This document shows, piece by piece, positions 60,525 to 64,000 of a stretch of DNA of 64,000 nt (positions are counted from its first letter, which is position 1; each line of letters opens with the position of its first letter). The DNA is from Pseudonocardia sp. HH130629-09 (lineage in GTDB: Bacteria > Actinomycetota > Actinomycetes > Mycobacteriales > Pseudonocardiaceae), in contig NZ_CP011868.1 of the NCBI RefSeq assembly GCF_001294645.1, forward strand, positions 4,340,001 through 4,404,000, written 5' to 3'. The notes under the pieces were generated by a model. It did not search any database. It saw only the letters and a program-made list of their open reading frames with translations, and had not been told where the DNA came from. The position numbers were made by a program, and so were the translations under genes.

Positions 60525-61046
60525 TCAGAAACCCCCGCCGGGGCTGCCCATCGCCAGCTTGGCCAGCATCTCGCGGGCCCGCTCGGCGTTGCGCGGCTCG
60601 CACAGGACGTCGTAGCGGCCCGCCACCATCTGGCTGGCGGACTGGAAGTCCCGGCGGCCCTTGCTCGCGCTGTAGCTGACCGCGGCGAAGGCCATGAAGA
60701 ACACCGCGCCGGACACCAGGCCGACGACGATGGGCAGGAAGTTGCCGTCCGGGGAGAACATGAACAGCAGGAGCCCGACGAACAGACCCAGCCAGGCACC
60801 CTGCGCCGCGCCGGAGGCGAGTACCCGGCCCCAGGTCAGGCGGGCGATGACCCGCTCGACGAGCATCAGGTCGACGCCGACGATCGTCACGTCGGCGACC
60901 GGGAAGTCGGAGTCGGCGAGGTGGTCGACTGCCCGCTGCGCCTCCTCGTAGGTGGCGTAGGAACCCACCGGCCACCCGGTCGGCGGAGTGGGCAGCTGCG
61001 GCAGGCCCGGAGCCGGACGAGTCTGGCCGCCGAAGGGATTGGTCAT
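60525..61046 (-). CDS. General stress protein, GS17M/YflT-like with two TM
   Basis: The 173-residue protein has a Pro-rich start, then the YflT-type domain WPVGSYATYEEAQRAVDHLADSDFPVADVTIVGVDLMLVERV, then GAWLGLFVGLLLFMF and LPIVVGLVSGAVFFMAFAA as two membrane helices, and ASQMVAGRYDVLCEPRNAERAREMLAKLA. These proteins are induced by heat or salt in Bacillus. The role in Actinobacteria is unknown. Confidence 0.87.
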   Translation of the reverse strand: MTNPFGGQTRPAPGLPQLPTPPTGWPVGSYATYEEAQRAVDHLADSDFPVADVTIVGVDLMLVERVIARLTWGRVLASGAAQGAWLGLFVGLLLFMFSPDGNFLPIVVGLVSGAVFFMAFAAVSYSASKGRRDFQSASQMVAGRYDVLCEPRNAERAREMLAKLAMGSPGGGF

Positions 61047-61162
61047 GGCGTGCTCCTCGTGGAAGATGTCCTGTCTCGTCGTCGGTGCAACGTTCGACCG
61101 GACCGCGACGTGCCCCGAAGACTAGTCCCGGAGCCGCAGGTCACACCCCACCGACCGGACGA

Positions 61163-61200
61163 CACGGCACCGCACCCCCGGGACGGGGTACGGGGCCGTG
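61163..61200. terminator. Terminator of the acyl-CoA dehydrogenase gene
   Basis: CACGGC (61163-61168) pairs with GCCGTG (61195-61200) around ACCCC/GGGGT. It lies 13 bp past the stop codon on the minus strand. Confidence 0.65.
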
Positions 61201-61213
61201 GACGCGGGTGCGG

Positions 61214-62407
61214 TCAGCGCAGCTTGTAGTCGCGCAGCAGCCCCCGGGAGATGATCGTCTTCTGGATCTCCGAGGTGCCCTCGCCGATGAGCAGGAACGG
61301 CGCCTCGCGCATGAGGCGCTCGATCTCGTACTCCTTGGAGTAGCCGTAGCCGCCGTGGATGCGGAACGCCTCCTCGGTGACCTCCTTGCAGTACTCCGAG
61401 GCGAGCATCTTGGCCATGCCGGCCTCGACGTCGTTGCGCTCGCCGCGGTCCTTCAGACGTGCGGCGTTGACCATCATCAGGTGCGCGGCCTCGACCTTGG
61501 TCGCCATCTCGGCGATCTTGAACGCGATGGCCTGGTGCTGCACGATCGGCTTGCCGAAGGTGGAGCGCTGCTGGGCGTACTCGACACCGAGCTCGAAGGC
61601 CCGGATCGCGATGCCGCAGGCGCGGGCGGCGACGTTCACCCGGCCGACCTCGACGCCGTCCATCATGTGCGCGAAGCCCTTGCCGCGCTCCCCGCCGAGG
61701 ATCTGGTCACCGGAGATCCGGTGGCCCTTGAACACCAGCTCGGTGGTGTCGACCCCCTTGTAGCCCATCTTGTCGATCTTGCCGGGGACGACCAGGCCGG
61801 GGGCGACCTCGCCGTAGCCGGTGGGCTTCTCGACGAGGAAGGTGGTGAGGTTCTGGTGCGGGCGCTCGGCGCCCTCGTCGGTCCTCACCAGCACCGCGGT
61901 CAGGTTCGACGTGCCACCGTTGGTCAGCCACATCTTGGCGCCGTCGATGACGTACTCGTCGCCGTCCTGCACGGCCTTGGTCTTGATCGCCGCCACGTCG
62001 GAGCCCAGGTCGGGCTCGGACATGGAGAACGAGCCGCGGGTCTCCCCCGTGGCCATCTTCGGCAGGTACTTCTCCTTCTGCGCCTGCGTGCCGTGCTGGC
62101 GGAGCATGTACGCCACGATGAAGTGGGTGTTGATCACGCCGGAGACGCTCATCCAGCCGCGGGCGATCTCCTCGACCACCAGGGCGTAGGTGAGCAGCGA
62201 CTCACCGAGACCGCCGTACTCCTCCGGGATCATGAGGCCGAACAGCCCCATCTCCTTCATCCCGTCGACGATGTCCTGCGGGTAGGTGTCCGCGTGCTCC
62301 AGGGCGGTCGCGTGCGGGATGATCTCCTTGTCCACGAAGGAGCGGACGGTGGACAGGATCTCGGTCTGGATGTCGGTCAGACCGGCGGTCTGGGCGAGCC
62401 GGGCCAT
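61214..62407 (-). CDS. Acyl-CoA dehydrogenase
   Basis: The 397-residue flavoenzyme shows IPEEYGGLGESLLTYALVVEEIARGWMSVSGVINTHFIVAYML (in pieces), FSMSEPDLGSDVAAIKTKAV (FAD/substrate), KMWLTNGGTSNLTAVLVRTDE, GGERGKGFAHMM, ARACGIAIRAFELGVEYAQQRSTFGKPIVQHQAIAFKIAEMATKVEAA (in pieces) and the C-terminal LIGEGTSEIQKTII with the catalytic Glu. It forms the alpha,beta-double bond of a short or branched acyl-CoA. It follows the CitE-like gene by 46 bp; the pair resembles fadE19-citE of mycobacterial leucine/itaconate metabolism. Confidence 0.93.
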   Translation of the reverse strand: MARLAQTAGLTDIQTEILSTVRSFVDKEIIPHATALEHADTYPQDIVDGMKEMGLFGLMIPEEYGGLGESLLTYALVVEEIARGWMSVSGVINTHFIVAYMLRQHGTQAQKEKYLPKMATGETRGSFSMSEPDLGSDVAAIKTKAVQDGDEYVIDGAKMWLTNGGTSNLTAVLVRTDEGAERPHQNLTTFLVEKPTGYGEVAPGLVVPGKIDKMGYKGVDTTELVFKGHRISGDQILGGERGKGFAHMMDGVEVGRVNVAARACGIAIRAFELGVEYAQQRSTFGKPIVQHQAIAFKIAEMATKVEAAHLMMVNAARLKDRGERNDVEAGMAKMLASEYCKEVTEEAFRIHGGYGYSKEYEIERLMREAPFLLIGEGTSEIQKTIISRGLLRDYKLR

Positions 62408-62453
62408 GCTGGTTACTCCTCGGTGAGCGTCGTCGGTCGGCGGGGCCGGGCCC

Positions 62454-63413
62454 TCAGGACTCCGGCGGCGTCCACTTGTCGGTGCGGGTCATGCCCGCCG
62501 CGCGCCCCTTGCCCGAGATGACCAGTGCCATCTTGCGGCTGGCCTCGTCGATCATCTCGTCGCCGATCATCGCCGCACCGCGCTTGCCGCCGGCCTCGGA
62601 GGTGAAGTACTCGTAGGCGTCGAGGATGTTCTCGGCGTGGTCGTAGTCGCTCTGCGCCGGGGAGAAGGTCTCGTTGGCGGCGTCGATCTGGCCGGGGTGC
62701 AGCACCCACTTGCCGTCGAAGCCCAGCGCGGCCGAGCGGCCGGCGACCCGACGGAACCCGTCCACGTCCTTGATCTGCAGGTACGGCCCGTCGATGGCCT
62801 GCTTGTCGTGCGCGCGGGCCGCCATCAGGATCGACATGAGGATGTGGTGGTAGGCGTCGCCCACGTCGTAGCCGGGGGGCTGCTCCCCGACGACCAGCGA
62901 CTTCATGTTGATGGAGGCCATGAAGTCGGCCGGACCGAAGATGATCGTCTCGACGCGCGGGGACGCGGTGGCGATCGCGTTGACGTTCGTCAGGCCCAGC
63001 GCGTTCTCGATCTGCGCCTCGATGCCGATCTTCCCGACCTCGAGACCGTTCGTCTTCTCGATCTGGGTGAGCAGCAGGTCCAGCGCGACGACCTGCTGGG
63101 GGGTCTGCACCTTCGGCAGCATGATCGCGTCGAGGTTCGCGCCCGCGCCCTCGACGACCTCGATCACGTCGCGGTAGGTCCACTCGGTGGTCCAGTCGTT
63201 GACCCGGACGACGCGGATCTTCTCGCCCCAGCCGCCCTCGTTGAGGGCCTCCACGATCGTCTTCCGCGCACCGGGCTTGGCCAGCGGGGCACAGGCGTCC
63301 TCCAGGTCGAGGAAGACCTGGTCGGAGTTCAGCGTGCGCGCCTTGTCGATGAACTTCTGGCTCGATCCGGGCACGGCCAGGCAGGACCGGCGGGCGCGGA
63401 GGGTGGTGCTCAC
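62454..63413 (-). CDS. CoA ester lyase, HpcH/HpaI-CitE family
   Basis: The 319-residue protein has a TIM barrel with RRSCLAVPGSSQKFIDKARTLNSDQVFLDLEDACAP (Asp/Glu metal site), VRVNDWTTEWTYRDVIEVVEG, IMLPKVQTPQQVVALDLLL, GIEAQIENALGLTNVNAIATASPRVETIIFGPADFMAS (in pieces; Glu and Asp bind Mg2+) and KWVLHPGQIDAANETFSPAQSDYDHAENILDAYEYF. Family members cleave malyl-, citramalyl- or mesaconyl-C4-CoA. With the acyl-CoA dehydrogenase and MaoC it forms a likely branched-chain or C5-acid CoA pathway. Confidence 0.92.
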   Translation of the reverse strand: MSTTLRARRSCLAVPGSSQKFIDKARTLNSDQVFLDLEDACAPLAKPGARKTIVEALNEGGWGEKIRVVRVNDWTTEWTYRDVIEVVEGAGANLDAIMLPKVQTPQQVVALDLLLTQIEKTNGLEVGKIGIEAQIENALGLTNVNAIATASPRVETIIFGPADFMASINMKSLVVGEQPPGYDVGDAYHHILMSILMAARAHDKQAIDGPYLQIKDVDGFRRVAGRSAALGFDGKWVLHPGQIDAANETFSPAQSDYDHAENILDAYEYFTSEAGGKRGAAMIGDEMIDEASRKMALVISGKGRAAGMTRTDKWTPPES

Positions 63414-63574
63414 AGGCGGGCTCCTCGTCGAGTTCGTCCTCGCCCGGATCGCGGCGACGACGTCGTCACGACCCGGGCGCTCGGGCTGGGGACTGATGCT
63501 GGCACGACGACGGCCGCGGCGCCCCGTGCAGGTGATTGGTTTCTCACCCGCCGGTGGCGGTGGTTACCCGTCGG
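63414..63574. other. 161-bp intergenic region
   Basis: This region lies between the CitE-like start and the PhzF-like stop. It contains no clear hairpin or gene; it probably holds the promoter for the citE-acyl-CoA dehydrogenase unit. Confidence 0.4.
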
Positions 63575-64000
63575 TCACCCCTGTTCGGGAGGTGGGGTCA
63601 GGGAGCCCCTGGCCACCGCGACGACGGTCCCGCCGACCCAGCTGCCGACGGCCCGCCCGCCCTCGGTGCGGACGCCGGCGTAGAGGGTGGACGGGCGGTC
63701 CATCTCCACCCCCTGGGTCACGACGAAGGAGTGCTCGCCGTCGTCGGTGACCAGACCGCGGTCGGCGAGGAAGATCCCGAGCGCGACGGCGGCCGAGCCC
63801 GTCGCCGGGTCCTCGGGCACCCCGATCCCGATGCCGAACATGCGGGCGTGGACCCGCTCGGCGGTGGCGTCGACGGCGGCGACGAGCACCCCGGTCGCGC
63901 CGCTGCCGGCGACCGCGGCGGCCAGCGCCGCGGGGTCGGGCACCGCGCGGGCGACCGCACCGGCGACGACGAGCAGGATCGCGAAGTCGGTCCCGGCACC
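63575..64000 (-). CDS. PhzF-family isomerase/epimerase, C-terminal part (runs off the window)
   Basis: The frame is open to base 64000, reading GAGTDFAILLVVAGAVARAVPDPAALAAAV, then VHARMFGIGIGVPEDPATGSAAVALGIFLADRGLV (the PhzF EDPATGSA motif), FVVTQGVEMDRPSTLYAGV and a C-terminal tail. PhzF proteins are diaminopimelate-epimerase-like folds catalysing isomerisations in phenazine and other pathways; many members are unassigned. The N-terminal half with the catalytic Glu lies outside the window. Confidence 0.88.
   Translation of the reverse strand, partial: GAGTDFAILLVVAGAVARAVPDPAALAAAVAGSGATGVLVAAVDATAERVHARMFGIGIGVPEDPATGSAAVALGIFLADRGLVTDDGEHSFVVTQGVEMDRPSTLYAGVRTEGGRAVGSWVGGTVVAVARGSLTPPPEQG

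Overview
The window is chromosomal DNA from a very GC-rich actinobacterium, most likely of the Pseudonocardia/Amycolatopsis type. This rests on the extreme GC of third codon positions, the many GTG/TTG starts, and families largely confined to Actinobacteria: an AdnA/AdnB pair, a TIGR02569-type protein, a DUF3107 protein, an F420-type luciferase-like oxidoreductase and a UroIII synthase fused to a winged helix. No rRNA, tRNA, CRISPR array, prophage or insertion sequence was seen.

Layout. 0-7.4 kb: the 5' end of a transketolase-like gene and a two-TM potassium channel with a TrkA-N domain, then a divergent, translationally coupled operon (cytosolic LytS-type kinase, LytTR regulator, small membrane protein, SSS symporter) and a second DUF485 plus ActP-like symporter pair. 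7.5-19.7 kb: a SnoaL-like lipoprotein, the AdnB-like and AdnA-like helicase-nucleases separated by 4.7 kb (membrane-anchored GH16 protein, serS, an LLM oxidoreductase and a broken PAP2 phosphatase). 19.8-21.6 kb: an alkyltransferase-like protein, then a TetR gene divergent from a shortened quinone-oxidoreductase-like gene with two palindromic operators. 21.6-32.7 kb: assimilatory nitrate block read leftward as narK-nasA, then a NasC-like flavoprotein, nirB (split by a one-base frameshift) and nirD, followed by hemD-wHTH, cbiX and a PrmC-related methyltransferase. The hemD/cbiX genes plausibly supply siroheme for NirB.

32.9-42.3 kb: NAD-dependent epimerase, TIGR02569 protein, a frameshifted zinc-finger/coiled-coil/Ser-Gly protein, moeZ, an alpha/beta hydrolase, and a secreted protein paired with a P-type-ATPase-like membrane protein that lacks the catalytic Asp. 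42.4-46.0 kb: a TetR gene; then an AurF-like diiron oxygenase plus hydrolase divergent from a second TetR and a DUF4873 protein, with tandem 15-bp palindromes between them. 46.1-50.5 kb: DUF3107, ferritin-like protein, DEAD-box helicase and a beta-propeller membrane protein.

50.5-64 kb: a proline-rich membrane protein, Cas4/RecB-like nuclease, PHP phosphoesterase, PH-domain protein with a mini-protein, Nudix hydrolase, MaoC hydratase, CorA, a methyltransferase with a repetitive tail, cstA with its YbdD partner, a general stress protein, an acyl-CoA dehydrogenase with a CitE-like lyase, and a partial PhzF-like gene.

From memory of the M. tuberculosis map, K+ channel - adnB - adnA - ATL - TIGR02569 - moeZ - TetR - DUF3107 - ferritin-like - rhlE - beta-propeller matches the order Rv3200c to Rv3212. 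The window therefore looks like an ancestral backbone into which the symporter, GH16/serS and nitrate blocks were inserted. Three genes (PAP2, nirB, the Ser/Gly protein) carry frameshifts, so either recent decay or assembly errors should be considered. The most unusual content is the apparently degenerate P-type ATPase with its secreted partner.
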